Shown: positions 19,918 through 32,580, numbered from the stretch's first letter. The stretch is 64,000 nt of DNA from Muricea muricata (GCA_963855995.1 OY979730.1:10021300-10085299); one strand, 5' to 3'. The notes: generated from the letters alone by a model not told the origin. Numbers and translations: made by a program.

Positions 19918-22483
19918 TTATATCTCTCGACCTTGCGGCTCCTTTTAAGTCCAGTTTAATTGCTACCTGTAACTGACGCATTCGCTAAAAACAATGACTT
20001 TTTTCTGCTTAAATTTGTTTTTGTGAAAGCGACATGAAAATGTAAAGCTATTTGTAGGTTCCCATCGCGCTCCTTTCTCGCCGGCAAAACGATCCGTGTT
20101 TTTTTCGCGTTTTCAAGTTTTGAATGGAGCACATTGAAACAGCTGTCAATGTATGTAATACACGTCAATTTTAGCCGTGTAGATTAAAACTGAATAATTT
20201 ATCATATTAGAAGTTTCTGAATTGGTTTTTTGGAGGAAACGTTGCGTATTTCGGCTCCGTGCAAAGGTTCGGTTGTTTTATTTTTCAAATTCTGCTTGAA
20301 GTTTTCGACATTTACCGTTTACAGACTTGAAATGAACGAATATGTATTTTCATTCATTTTTACTGTAAACTTGCATTTGTTAATGTTCTCGACGCGAAAT
20401 TGATTCTGTGCTGCATATTTGCATAACAAAATATGTTTTTAAAATAATCATTTGCCGTGTTCACGTGTGTTGTCATGGTATTTTCTGTCGAGCAATACAA
20501 CTACTCCCAAAGTACTTCGAATGCTAATTATTCGCCCTGTGTTTGTATAGTTAAAGCCATAAAGTCAAAATATACCGCCTAACCTCGAAGTTAAACGCAG
20601 GATATCCCATAATCTGAAAGCGTTGCCATCTTGTTAAACGTCTAGAACTCGTAAAGAAATGTAAGCCCAAACTTGAGGGAGGATAGACGCTGTGCTAGCT
20701 GAAATGGTAAGTGCGACTTTAAATGAACACTATAGCAGACTATAACTGTTTAGTACCGCTTCGGTTAACTCGCCACAATACAGTCACAATATTACATTGT
20801 CGATTTCATTCCTGTGTCTCGCTTAGTTTACGCTTGAACTAAATGCATTGAACGAATTCGTCCCGAATTGGTTTATTTACCGACCGAGCAAAATTTACTT
20901 GCTGCGAAGGCGCCGTATTTGCTGTGGTTTGTTCTCGCTTAAACGCGTGCACGAAATCTTGCCCAATTTTAATACTGATGTAAAGTCAACCGTTTGAGAA
21001 TGAAGCATTGAGTCCGCGTATAAGAAACAAGTTTGGGTTACTAAAGAAACTCAGTGTTCCGAGCGTTTTCGAATATACTAATCTGCAGATCAAATCACTT
21101 TCATGCGAAGAACTTCGTGTTGTTTGGGTATAACTTAGCCTTTATTAAGAAATGTTGCACCTGTTTAAAACCTTTAACAAGGTAGCTATTTTGAATCGAA
21201 TGGGTGAAAAAACTAGACATTAAAAGCGTTGGAACTCTAGGCCTTGATTACCAAACAACGCAAGATTTTACGTCAATTCGACAACGAAGCTTTCATTTTC
21301 TGTGTCATTTTGGCAAGAAAATAACTCAAATAGCAAGATGTGGAAAGTTGTGGAGGTCAATTGATTTAGAAGGAAAAACGGTTGCAGTTATCGGCAAGAG
21401 ATGGCCAACGAACATCTTGAAACGTACATGTATTGTTAAAATATGACGTTTTTAAAAGCAATCTACATTTTGATAAAGATACACAGTACATAAATGTCGC
21501 TTGGCAGTTCCCACAGCATTTATTGTCAAGAGCGATGCCCAAATCCTAATGCATCCTCTTCGATACCTGGACTGCCTCCCCCAAACGCAGGACGTACATG
21601 TAACAAATGAATTCTGGCCATTGCTTGTATATTCTACAGTTCAGCATTTCAATTTTCCATGTTAATAATGTTTTTTGCACTTGTCGGCCAGAATATTTTC
21701 AGTACGCACTGGGTCAATATAAAATAGTTATTTCAAGCATTTGCGGATATTGTTCGCGTGGCTTTAAGACAATGAGGGAAATTTATAATGTAAAGAATGA
21801 ACTATTCGTACATGCAGGATTGGGGGACTCGCGTTGTATGCTGAAGCCCGTATTCTGGATTCAGCTTCGGATTGCTCGACAATTGTTATTTAAAGGTTCA
21901 GTTTAATTTATTCTGGTAGCCTTAGCGTGGGTATGAAAGTTCGATCAAGCTTATTTGCTGTCCTATGTAGCGGGAGCAAATTTCACGTTTTTAAGCCAAA
22001 AGTGGTTTAATTGTCGTTGCTTTGTATGTCTGACGAGAAATGATCAAATAAATTAGTTGCTATGGGGGTGTCCATTGTGAAGACGGATACAATACATTTT
22101 CCCGTCGGCGTTTCCATTATGTTGTAACGATCGTGACTTGAACGAAATTATTTTTGACGATATCTGACGCAGATCTTTGTGTGGGATCTGTATGCATGCA
22201 AATCGGTCCTTATCGATTGGAAAGATACGTGGATTGACGTTATTGCGTTAGCAACCTTGTGACATGCTCCCATGTAATTCTCCCCATATTGCATGAGAGA
22301 ATTTGAAAAACAAAATTAAACACTGCTTTCCATAATTCGCAATACTTTAATACTTTAATGCAATTCTTTGTGCACGGTAGCCTATTCAGTAAAACATTTT
22401 AGAATCTGGTTTTCAAAGGGCCGTGTAGTTAAATACTATATACTGAAAACATGCAAAATGCAATAATTATGAAATATCAGTAA
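19918..22483. other. Unassigned, relatively CpG-containing region
   Basis: No exon chain could be built. At 20704-20706 an ATG abuts a good donor (ATG then GTAAGT), as in first exons that end at the start codon, but no following exon in phase was recognised. Open frames at 21204-21446 and 21607-21906 have no recognisable domain. It could contain a promoter and first exon of a + strand gene. Confidence 0.25.
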
Positions 22484-23530
22484 TTATATTCGCCGCTTAA
22501 ATGTGGCTAAGGGAATTTCGTCAATTTTCTCAGTTATGCTATTTGAATGCTCGTTCCACTCTTGTGCTGCCTTATGCGAAAAGCTTCGTTTAAAAACGTT
22601 AGTTTTTTGCTTAGGTAGAGCTAATTTGGAATTGTTACTCCTGAGGCAGTATTTATTATTATTGCATTTAGAGAACAATTCTTGAAGGTAAGCAGGAAGC
22701 CTGTCTGTCAAAGCCTTCAATGACATAGCAACTCTTTTCCTTTTACAATGTCTTCAATAGGCTCCCATGAGAGGTTCTTAAGTATTTGGGTGGAACTAAC
22801 ATCGTACGTTTGTCCAGTAATTACTCGCGTGCGTGTCTTCTTTGTAATTTTAAGAGTTTACTAAGGATGATACTTAAACCATCATTCCACACTGTTGAGC
22901 AATATGTAAAGTAAATCAATACTAACGTATTGTACATCTTAGGACGAATATGCTGGGAAACAAATGGTTTTGCTCTTCGAAATTGTGCAGTATTTTTCGA
23001 AATTTTACTTTCCACCTCGCATTTTCCAATTTAACTGGTTGTCAACAATGACTCCTATAGTGATACTTTATTGGTCATACGCTTAATATTGTTTTCTCCC
23101 AACGTAATTTCGAGGTTATTTTCAAGATTAGGTAGTTGGTATCTAGAACCTATTATCAGAAATTCAGTTTTACTGTTGTTTAATGTAAGTTTATTTCCTG
23201 AAAGCTACCCCTCAATGCTCTTAGAAGGTCTTCATTGAGTTTTGCCTTAATCTCTCGAGAAGTCAGTACGTCACATGAGAGATTAGTGCCATCCGCAAAC
23301 AACATTGCCCATGCAGTTAGATGTTTTAAGGCATTGTCTTAAAAGATCTAACTGGGCAATGTTGTTTGCGGATGACACAAATCTCTCATGTGACGTACTG
23401 TAATGACTTACCAGTCATTTATATGCAAGAGGAATAACATAGGGCCGAGGTTACTTCCCTGTGGAACCCCACGCTTTTTTCAATTAGTCGTGATATTGTT
23501 GAGGTAGGATCTAAACCAATCAAGACTATT
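22484..23530 (-). pseudogene. Degenerate non-LTR retrotransposon (reverse transcriptase C-terminal part)
   Basis: Minus-strand fragments in collinear order: GVPQGS-like region near 23460, a FADD catalytic motif near 23370, LTLNNSKTEFLIIGSRYQL near 23150, RRAKPFVSQHIRPKMYNTLV and YCSTVWND near 22930, and the C-terminal end (LPAYLQELFSK, KRSFSHKAAQEWNEHS, TFKRRI) at 22484-22726. This is the order of a LINE ORF2 of the CR1/jockey superfamily. Several shifts and stops separate the blocks, and the region around the catalytic motif is duplicated in inverted orientation. Inactive. Confidence 0.85.
23264..23400. repeat. Inverted duplication of the LINE catalytic-motif segment
   Basis: The arms 23264-23322 and 23346-23400 are near reverse complements (CAGTACGTCACATGAGAGAT against ATCTCTCATGTGACGTACTG). 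Each contains the reverse transcriptase motif; on its own strand one arm reads FADD, the other FADG. Confidence 0.9.
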
Positions 23531-24984
23531 CCTTTAATACCACATAGTCGGCGATTGGTCGTAAAAACAGCTTACCAGTGAACTCCGACGAATGACGATC
23601 ATAAGACTTTGAAATCGGTCATCGGCGATGTAAGCGAAGTTACACGACATTCGGCGAACATATATGGAATAAAAATTGTTTTCCTCAATTGTAGATGAAT
23701 TGTAGATTATACAGGTATAGGATATTAGGATCATTGCCGATGAATTTTGGTGTACATAAATTGTGCTTTAAGCACTTAAAGGTCACTAACGTTGCCAGTG
23801 TCGGCATAGGTCGCCCAACTATGCTCGCACGCAATGGCACGCACGCACGCACGCACGCGATCCATTGGAATAATGATATAATAGATAGGCAGTCGCGTGC
23901 GTGTGGTCGCGTGCGTGCATGGTTTGGTGACCTATGGTGTCGGTAGTGCAGTCAAAAACACACAAAAACATAGGATCATTCCCTGCTTGAAACGATTTAA
24001 ACCGAATTCGACGAAGGTCTAACTTAAGGGCTTCAAGCAAGATGCGAACTGAAAAGGTTCAAAATGCAATCATTTGCGCTCGTTACTTTCCTGATGAACT
24101 CATTTTGATGACGCGCAATTTTGCGCGCTATTGCGCAATTTTGCGCAACTCGCATGCAAGATGCGTGAGGCAACAACGTTGAGATTACAAGCGATATCGA
24201 CTTCATTTGATCAGCCATAAATCGACGTTATCTTCGCTTCTTATCGCTAATGTTGAACCAACGTTTGTTAAACGACGTCATCAGAATAATGCGATCATGC
24301 AATACGTTGGTGACGTATGAACGAATTTTCTGGCAATGTCCTGTGTTTGCTTGGTATCTGCAGGCGGACAGTATATATATGCAAATAAAAATTTTGCAAT
24401 AATTGAAAATCGCGTCTGTTGTGTGTTTCTTGAAGGCGCAAAACATAAGTTACTGTAGTCAGTCTTGCCCTGCCTCAATTTAACGTGAAGGTAGTAAACG
24501 AGGCTCCAAAACAGTGAAAGAAACACTCCAATCGTTTGTGTAAATTTAATTGGCCATTTCCCATTTGAAAAGCGAGGAGCATCCACAGAGGATCATTGCT
24601 TAGAGAGACAACGCGAAGTTTTAAAGTTGGAGGAGAAAAATATAAGAGAGGCCTCGTTATCTTTAAGGAAAAGCCTCAAATATTGTTTACCGTATTAGTC
24701 CCAAGTCTTATGGTGTTTTCTATCGCACTGTCCTTTCAAACTATCAATGCATACTTTGCAGTGTTGACTAGAAAATGACTAATACAGTTTGAGCTGCTAA
24801 AATATAAAGTTTATGATTCACGAGATTTCCGCTTCAGTTTCGGCGAAGTGCTTGCAAAGATAAACATAGGCGATTTTTGTACGATCGCTGTGAGCGAATT
24901 GATCTATTATTGTTGATCTTCGCAGTATATACACAGGCAGCAACGCGCAAGTTGTAGCAAGTCGGGTGCAGATTCGTTTTCTTG
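23531..24984. other. Unassigned; contains short CGCA repeat and dispersed repeat piece
   Basis: A small CACG/CGCA-rich run at about 23824-23861 is echoed by CGCGTGCGTGTGG at 23895. The piece GTAGTGCAGTCAAAAACACA near 23944 resembles segments near 16380 and 62127 and may belong to a dispersed repeat. TTGCGCGCTATTGCGCAATTT at about 24120 is a small palindrome. No gene is supported. Confidence 0.3.
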
Positions 24985-26384
24985 CAGTCATGAAGCGGAT
25001 ATCAGGATGCGTTCACATCGCTTGCTCCGGCTTGATCATAACAAGTCTGCTGCAAGTTGTCAACAGGCTTGATGCAAGTTGATTGTCAAGACTTTTCAAG
25101 TGTTCAAAAGTGAAGCGAGAAGACTTAATTCATCTTGATGACTTAAGCTGGTGAAATTCACTATCTGGATGAAGTCGTTGATTCTTCCATCTGTCGTGAA
25201 GACTTACCGCTAGTCTGCTCTTGCATCCATCAAATTTAGAAAATCGCACCTAAACTCGCAGCAAAGAAACGACCTTGTGAACTACAGTATAGCATTTTTG
25301 AATGATTAAAATCTTCCATGCTACCGTTTAATTGTTCATTTCTTTTTTAAACATTTTCAGTTTCGTTAATTATCAGCCGTTGTGGCTGTTTTATTGTCCT
25401 TCATCTAAGGTCTGACCTGTACCGCGAGTAAAGACGCATTACAAATGCCGAAGAACGTCTTCCTGGTTTTAACTATAATAGCTGACAATTGTTTATAAGT
25501 CTTACTGAAACCTTTCGTGCTTAATTGCACAACCTAAACTTCGGGCTCAAATTTTTCCTTCAAGTTTCTCAAGTAGTACACTTTTCTAGCTCCGCCCATG
25601 GCTCTTGACCTGGCAGCTTTGTTGATCAACACAGATCTGCATGTTGACAAGAGATACTAAAAACCTCTCGTTTGCACGAAATTATTGTTTCAACCGATTT
25701 TGGAGAACTTGCAATGACCCCTTGCATAGAACACGGTTTGCCATTACGACGACATTAACATTTGCCATCCCCGAACAGCTTTGTTTTCGAAAAGGAAAAT
25801 TTTTAGGTATTTGCCGCAGCAGCCAATAAGCTGGGGCAAATCCTGTACATGCTGCCATACATGCATGCCGCAAATTTGTGAGCTGATGTTTCAGTCGTTA
25901 CTTAAAAGTAACAATTTGTTTGTCCTGTTGATGGCAATTCATTGAATAGATTGGCCCACACAGCCAGAACAGAAACGCCACAGAGTTGATGCAGCTAGAT
26001 ATGCAAGTTTGTCATTAAGTTACATCAAGCCTGTTGGCTTCATCAAGTTACATCAAGCCTGTTGGCTTCATCAAAGTGCATCTAGTCTGTTGACTTCATC
26101 AAGTTGCATCAAGTCTGTTGGCTTCATCATGTTGCATCAAGCCTGTTGGCTTCATCAAGTTCTATCAAATCTTCGTGGCTTTATCAAGTTGCATCGAGTC
26201 TGTTAGCTTCATTAAGTTGCATCAAGTCTGAAACATATCTTGAAACTATGCGTCAAACATGATGATAAAAAGTCTTGACAATCGACTAACTTGCATCAAA
26301 CCTATTGACAACTTATAGCAGACTTATTGTGATCCAGCTGGATCAAGTGATGCGAACGCATCCTGATATCAGCTTGATGACTGC
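24985..26384. mobile_element. Non-autonomous transposon with GATATCAGGATGCGTTC ends
   Basis: The left end GCAGTCATGAAGCGGATATC, followed by AGGATGCGTTC, is mirrored at the right by GAACGCATCCTGATATCAGC and TTGATGACTGC. The interior near both ends is rich in CAAGTTG-type words and the middle holds a 30-bp tandem array. No transposase-like frame. Related end motifs occur at 12020, 14640 and 28600. Confidence 0.6.
26016..26235 (+). repeat. About 30-bp tandem repeat, about 7 copies
   Basis: The unit CATCAAGCCTGTTGGCTTCA with AGTTG/AGTTA linkers is repeated with small variations. The encoded frame (KLHQACWLHQ-like) is a repeat artefact. Confidence 0.9.
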
Positions 26385-26404
26385 GCTAAATCACACAAGC
26401 TATT

Positions 26405-26627
26405 AGGCAGTATAAGACGAAACAATCTCCGAAAATCATGATCTTGTAAACTCAAGATTTAAGTTATTGAAAAAACAAGGCAAAAACGTCTGGTGATATT
26501 TCAACTTTATTGCAAAGTCATTGTCATATCAAAGTGGAAATATCACCAAAACTTTTGTCTTTTTTTTAAACACCTCAAATTTTGAGCTTACAAGGTGATG
26601 ATTCCAGAATTACTTTCGTCTTATATT
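26405..26627. mobile_element. Foldback element
   Basis: The left arm (AGACGAAACAATCTCCG, ATCTTGTAAACTCAAGATTT, GGTGATATTTCAACTTT) is inverted at the right (AAGTGGAAATATCACC, AAATTTTGAGCTTACAAGGT, TACTTTCGTCTTATAT). Confidence 0.75.
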
Positions 26628-26999
26628 TGATCAAAGGATGTTACGCAGACTGGTTTGTGTGTGGTCTTCGTCACTATGACAAAATTATATTTAAATAATA
26701 TTGAAAGTAGCCGAACAGCTTATGTTTATAAATACACAGTGCTACTTACTGAAACCGACTAATTAATTCTTTTTAATCAATTTACAATGAATTTCGTTTA
26801 TTACTTTACTTTAGTCTTTTGTTTCGTGAACACTCAAGAAAATTCGGGAAATCTTAGTTAATTGATTCTAATTCAGGAAATCTCTAGTGATTAGTTTCTA
26901 CATGGGAGTGGAGGTCCACAGTCGTGTAGCTAGACCAATGCCTTTACGTAGGCGAGCGAGGGGACAACCCCTAAATTTGTTGGTTCAGGTTGTTGTGGG

Positions 27000-27600
27000 C
27001 ATTACACACGTAAAAATCTCACAACATGTAGCAAGTCTGCATACAAGCTGTCAGCAAGTTGTGTTTGCACTGCTTGTCGCAAGTTGTCAACAAGTTTGGA
27101 ACAACTTGTAACATTCTTGCCGATTTTGTCAGACTTGTCACAAGCTTGATCCAAGAAATCTGTTACAATCATGATAACAATATTGTTACAACCTTGTTTC
27201 GTCAACCTTGTGACATTCTTGTTATATCGTAACTGTACCGGACTTGTTCGAACGACCTTGTAACATGTCCGATAATGTCACCAAGCTTGTTACAAGTTTT
27301 TAACAGCTTGTTTTAAACTTGTTCCAACAAACACGAAACAAGCAGTGCGAAGACAACTTGTTGACAACTTGGGAACAAACTTGTTACAACTTGTTTGCAG
27401 ACTTGCAACAACCTGTGCGTTTTTACGTGTGAACTCGATAGCCCGGCTGCAACACGTCTATTGACATATCTTGCAACAGACTTGTTGTCATTATTTTAAC
27501 AGGCTTGTTGCCACTTGTTGAGATTGACCAGCGTGTTGCAGTTGCAACTCGCTGTCATGTTGACACGTTGCAACAAGTCTTTGGCCTTTTTTAAGTGTAC
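27000..27600. repeat. CAAGTTG/CAACTTG-rich repeat block
   Basis: About 600 bp dominated by self-complementary words (ACAACTTGTTGACAACTTG and relatives) on both strands. Same word family as 11860, 14637, 28310 and 37855. Non-coding. Confidence 0.8.
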
Positions 27601-27750
27601 ATGCAGCATAGTATTACTTGCGAAGCAATTCTGGTACAATAACGCGTAAATATGTCATATGATGTCATATGTCATCTGATGTCATGTGAATTTATCTTTC
27701 GCTTTGAGATACTGAATTTATCACAAATGTTTGTAAACGATTAATTAAAC

Positions 27751-28255
27751 CATAGACAATCAAAAGAATGGACTGGAAACGCAAGCTAAAGCGTCAATGT
27801 TGCTGACGCGACATCCGTGATACGGCCTGATATGCTATACTTTGGAACCCTGTAACTTCACTTTAAATATACTTCAGGACTTTCTCTTTACATATTTTAA
27901 ACAAGAACGGCAATGTCTATGCAACTATTGACTTTTAAAATTCTTTCATGGATATAACAAAGCTAAAACCCAACGCTGAATGTTTGCGTTCTTTTTGACT
28001 ACAGAAATGTTGCCATTGTTGTTGTTGAAAAAGGTTCACGGAAACATTAAATGGTGATTTTCCGCCTTGTTTATCTCTCTGAAAAGTTTTAAAAGTCCAT
28101 AGTTGCATTCACATTTCTGTTCTTGTTTAAAATATGTAAATACGAAGTCCAGAAATGTATTTAAAGTGAAGTTACAGGGTTCTAAAGTAAAGCGTATCAC
28201 GGATGTCGCGTAAACTTTAGCTTGCGTTTCCAGTCCATTCCTTAGATTGTCTATG
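27751..28255. mobile_element. Foldback element with arms of about 200 bp
   Basis: CATAGACAATC...GAATGGACTGGAAACGCAAG at the left is answered by CTTGCGTTTCCAGTCCATTC...GATTGTCTATG at the right. Further pairs are GTAACTTCACTTTAAATA and TATTTAAAGTGAAGTTAC, and ACATATTTTAAACAAGAACG and TTCTTGTTTAAAATATGTAA. No coding content. Confidence 0.9.
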
Positions 28256-28309
28256 ATTAAACTGATTAAACTTCAATGGAGTGCATACGAATACATACAC
28301 AAAAACAAG

Positions 28310-28680
28310 TGAAAAACAAGTTTTGACAATCAACTAACAAAGGTCTGTTGGCAACTTACTACAGACTTGTGATCAACAAGCTGTCGCAAGTATTGAGATA
28401 CATTGAAGCTGGATAGCACATCTATAGTAAGGTTTTGAAGCAGGAAGTACGTCATATTCCAACAAATCACTTTTTAAACAGAAACTACATCGATTCACTC
28501 CATGAGAAGGGCCATTCAACATGGCCGTCGATCTCAAAATATGACGTGTTTCCGGCTTTTGGGTTTTATTTAATACCTATCGATGCATGGTCGCAAGCCA
28601 TGGGAACGCATCCTGATATAATATCGGCTGGTTGATAACAAGTCTGTTGCAAGATGTTAACAGACTTCTTGTAATTACCT
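28310..28680. repeat. Two fragments of the CAAGTTG repeat family
   Basis: ACAAGTTTTGACAATCAACT at 28316 and GAACGCATCCTGATATAATA at 28606 with AACAAGTCTGTTGCAAGATG. The intervening open frame (28435-28635) lies between repeat pieces and has no recognisable domain. Confidence 0.65.
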
Positions 28681-31098
28681 GCGCGTTTTAGGCTGTGTAT
28701 ACATGACGCGCTGTCATTCGTTGAAAACTAATGATAAAAATTTAACCAATCACAACACAGGATAAATTCCATGTCCCAAGAGTCAACTGCCACCCTGGCC
28801 CGCCCATGGACATTGCTTTAGGTACGATATTGTGTGCAGTCGTGCATATATTCAAGCAATTTCGATTAAAATCGAGCATTTTCTCTAAATACCTTTTGCT
28901 TATTTAAAGGTCTATTTAAAATCACATCCAATCTCATGAGTCATATCTAGATTGCACAATTGTGTAGAAAATTTCCAAGATTTAAAAAATGTCATTTTTA
29001 GAAAGAATCGCCCAGACTGATAACAATCGATTGCCCGCATATATCTGTAAATTTCCCACGTCATATTTGTATTTCTACGTATGCAATTGATCAAAAATAA
29101 ATTTTGGTTGCAAGATGCGCTAGTCAAGCGTAGCTCAGTTGCACATTGTAGAACTGTACCATACAGCGACAAAACTTAATGACGATGGTAGTAATGCACA
29201 ATAATCACGGACAATTACATTCGACAATGCGACAGATGGCGAAACTGTTGCCATGGGTACATTCATATTAATCTCGTTTTAGCGAGTCGTCATCTGCAGC
29301 GGACTTAATAAGCATTTTGAAATGACAATTGCCAACACTTTCGGTCGAGTTGTCGATCCGAAATATACAAAGTCGGCTTGATTTTGAAAAGTAAAGCCAA
29401 AGAGAGACAATTTGGTTTTCGATTGGGGACGGCGTTTGAAGACATGGCCTTAGAGTCAACGGTTAGAGTTACGATTGTTTTTACTGACACAGGCATTCAG
29501 TTTTGTTTCTTGCGAAGCTCCTTATATTAGGCTACCAGACGCAACATATATTGAGTATATGACGCTAGAATTGAATGACTTTGACAGAAGCCAAGATTTC
29601 GTCGACTTTGACTCTTGAAGCATTTTTACAACCATGTATTTGTATGTCTGTAGATGTGTAATTTAGATTTCAGTAGAGAATAGATGTTCGGGTGATCTTT
29701 ACATATAGAAAAGCCCCGTTTACAAGTTTTGTTGCATGACTGGAAGACATATATATATATGGACGAAATGCCCTGAAGTGTGCACCACGCTCGCACATTA
29801 ACTGGGTGTTGTTTTCATCGCTGAAATACACGAGAAAGAAAAAGCGAAATTGCTTGTACAGTGTGGGGCAAATCCTTGGAATTAATCCGTAATATATTTT
29901 ATAAGAAGCTGGTTCAGCTGGCAAGAATTTTAAGTACTTTATTTTAACACGATTTTGTTTTTAAGACAGTTCATTCGTTACATGCACTGCCGAATTATTG
30001 TTATTCGTCGTTTTTACATTCGTCTATTTTGAAACCAGTCTTAGAAACGTGCGCTAGACACTGAGATTGTAAGGTTTATAGTCGAATTTAAGATTTAGCG
30101 TGTGTTTCCGCCGGCAGACGTATTAGCGTGTGTGCAAATGTAATTTATCAAAGGTGAATGCGTTAAGAATTAATAACCTCGAAAGGAGTACTTCGGTTCG
30201 AACACTTGAGAAAATCTCGTTCCAATATCAATTGTTGTTTTTTTTAAAAATTAAACTGAAAATTGTAATTATCAAAAATAAATCGGAATTGCTGAGGAGC
30301 AATTTCGTTTCTTTTGTTATCCTTCTGATTGATTTCGGATCTAATGACCGATTCTTTCGATTCTACCTTGACTTTTATAGCGAAGAAAAAAAGCAAGTTA
30401 AATTTGTATGCCAGCACTTTTTATATCGTGATGCGTTTGTTCTGTAAATCTCTTCCAAAAGCTGACGGTAAATGTTTCCAAAAGTATCCCAAAGACAGGA
30501 AAATTTCCCATAGGTAAAGGACAAAGCAGGAAACATTGTTTCCTAGCCATGCTTTCTGAAGGTGGACAAACGAGGAAACATTGTTTCCTAGCCATGACTG
30601 CCATGTTTTCTGGAGGTGGACAACCCAGTAAACATTGCTTCCTAACCATCTTTCCCGAAGGTGGACAAACCAGAAACATTGTTTTCTAGCCATGTTTCCC
30701 TGAAGGTGAAAAAACCAGGAGACATTGTTTTCCACACTATGAATCATTTTTGTCACGAGAGATCGATCTATAGATTGATAATATTTGCATCAAAAACTAC
30801 ACTGGAAATAATCTTTAAACTGCCTTTGGTAATTTTTCGCTTGAAATATCAAACAGCTTGAAATTGTGTTTTACTTTCAGTTTAATTATGTCATTCAGTC
30901 GACTATTTCGAGGGCCGCCAATTTCGAAATGCCTTGCTTATATGTTAGTAAATTTCGTCTTGGGAAATCCGAATTCGACGAAGCCTACAAATATGTTTAA
31001 TTATTTACAAGCGTGCTGATGTTTTTATTCTGCCAAAATATATAGTTCAATAAATTCACACATGCACAAAGTCAAGAGGCTTATCTTGTTTTTTTTAG
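28681..31098. other. Unassigned intergenic region
   Basis: Apart from the tandem array at 30525-30735 nothing was recognised. Open frames at 28912-29172, 29268-29496, 29670-29924 and 30130-30447 lack domains and splice support. Confidence 0.3.
30525..30735 (+). repeat. About 50-bp tandem repeat, about 4-5 copies
   Basis: The unit GGAAACATTGTTTCCTAGCC, then ATG, TTTCT/CC, GAAGGTGGACAAAC recurs with indels. The unit contains the palindrome GGAAACATTGTTTCC. The proline-rich minus-strand frames are artefacts. Confidence 0.85.
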
Positions 31099-31101
31099 CC
31101 C

Positions 31102-31187
31102 ATGGGCTCGCAACACTCGAGAATCAACCCTGCAGAATCGAACGAAATTGTCACGGACCCTCAAGCGTATTCTTCTTGCTGTTCAAG
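31102..31187 (+). CDS. Candidate coding exon with MGSQHS...CC N-terminus; possible alternative RGS first exon
   Basis: A good acceptor (T-run then TAG at 31098) is followed three bases later by ATG in a favourable context. The frame reads MGSQHSRINPAESNEIV, then TDPQAYSSCCS, and leaves two bases (AG) before a GTTTGT donor at 31188. MGxxxS is the N-myristoylation pattern, and the paired Cys could be palmitoylated. The RGS exon at 36805 starts with one base A that completes a split codon, so this exon would join in phase (AG+A, Arg) exactly as the exon at 36060 does (TT+A, Leu). It may equally start a separate gene or be chance. Confidence 0.35.
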
Positions 31188-31508
31188 GTTTGTGATCGCC
31201 TATATTTAATCTTTGTAGAGCAATTTATATTCATAAAGATGAGATACCGGCATGCCGCAATTGTGCAAAAGATGCAATTAATACTGTAATGTACACTCGC
31301 TATAATAGTAGTGTGCATTTGATATTCTGATATATTGCATTGTTAACCGGTTTGCCGAGGTTTCAAAGATATCATCGGGAGATTATTGCATATAATTATG
31401 AAAAAGCACAGATTATTGTTTCACTTCAATTCTGATAGATTTGACATTAAAACTGAGGTTTGTACCGTTTTGGTTTACAAAATGATATAAACAGTGTTCG
31501 ATAGATAC

Positions 31509-31677
31509 CTTTGATGCCTCGAGCGATTTCCATTGTATCAGTGACATACAAGAGGAACTGTCCGGTCCATAAGCCTTCAACGCTGATTCCTTTTGGACAA
31601 AACAAGCTGTGTAGTGTTAGCTGGCGATTTATGTGTCTGGGGTCGGCGATGAACAGCAAAAGCAACACAGTGATTAT
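31509..31677 (-). CDS. Candidate internal exon of an unidentified minus-strand gene
   Basis: Bounded on the minus strand by a CAG acceptor and an AAAG/GTATCT donor; 169 bp fully open. It reads IITVLLLLFIADPRHINRQL, then FCPKGISVEGLWTG and QFLLYVTDTMEIARGIK. I do not recognise the family. The hydrophobic start suggests a membrane or secreted segment. The flank on its acceptor side is repeat-derived and no neighbouring exon was found. Confidence 0.3.
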
Positions 31678-31679
31678 CT

Positions 31680-32580
31680 GAACACGTTCAGTAACTTGTA
31701 AAACACATACTAAAGTTCAAGGAGCAGTTGTGCCAAAACTAATTAGCGCTATCCACCGAACAATGATCTTTTCAACTGCCACAAAAAGGTGTAAAAACCA
31801 ATGACATGCACCTGCAGCGATATTGAACTTGCAGAGGACAAAAAGCTGACTTTAACTTAAAAATGCTGAAATTACATGGATTTGGAAGATATTTGCCATC
31901 CAGCATCGCCTAGATTATTTTGAATGAATGAATACCGAAATTCTTTAACATTGATTCTCAACTTTCATCATGAGTGCGGCATAACGAACAATGCTTTTAT
32001 AGCATGGTTATTTTGAAAAATAAAATCAAATATTTGATCAGTAATTTCTCGAGCCAATCTTTTCAAAACATGAATAGTGAAATTGAAAGTTTCAATTTAA
32101 AAGTTTTCATAGTTTTTGATGAAAAAGTTAATTGATTTAAACGTTGATTGAATGTAACAGCGTGAATGCAGTTGTTCAGTAATTGGACGTACGGTGGCTT
32201 TCTCAGCAAGAGAAATTTTTTGAGATTAATTGGAACCACAAGTTTCATCCAGCATATCATCCCACGAAAATATTCGCAAAATTTTAAAACATTTTGAACA
32301 TTTTCTGCATTTTTACTAGCCTTAATATAAGAGACGAGTTTTTGGAAGATCTTAACAATAACACTACAGGGCCACGTTAAATTTTCCACAATTTTATTCA
32401 TGGACGACTGGTTGTTTACGAATGGTTGGCAGTTCGCTATCTACCGGATAATGTTTTTCAACTGTCGCATGGCATAAGAAAGACATAAAGAGCACTGACA
32501 CAAGAAATATATTGAGGTCGCAGTGGTAAAAAGTGACTTTAACTCGAAATTGCAGAACTTTATTAATATGGCTTTTACCA
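31680..32580. repeat. Fragments of the GCTATCCACCGGATAA repeat family
   Basis: TTCAGTAACTTGTAAAACAC near 31689 and GCGCTATCCACCG near 31747, then GCTATCTACCGGATAATG near 32437 and GACTTTAACTCGAAATTGCA near 32533, correspond to parts of the complete element at 37597-37846. The 112-codon minus-strand frame at 32063-32401 has no recognisable domain. Confidence 0.55.

Noticed and set aside
26009-26206. 65-codon frame with repeated HQACWLHQ
   Set aside because: Product of the 30-bp tandem repeat.
30398-30756. Pro/Cys-rich minus-strand frames of about 100 codons
   Set aside because: Product of the roughly 50-bp tandem repeat at 30525-30735.
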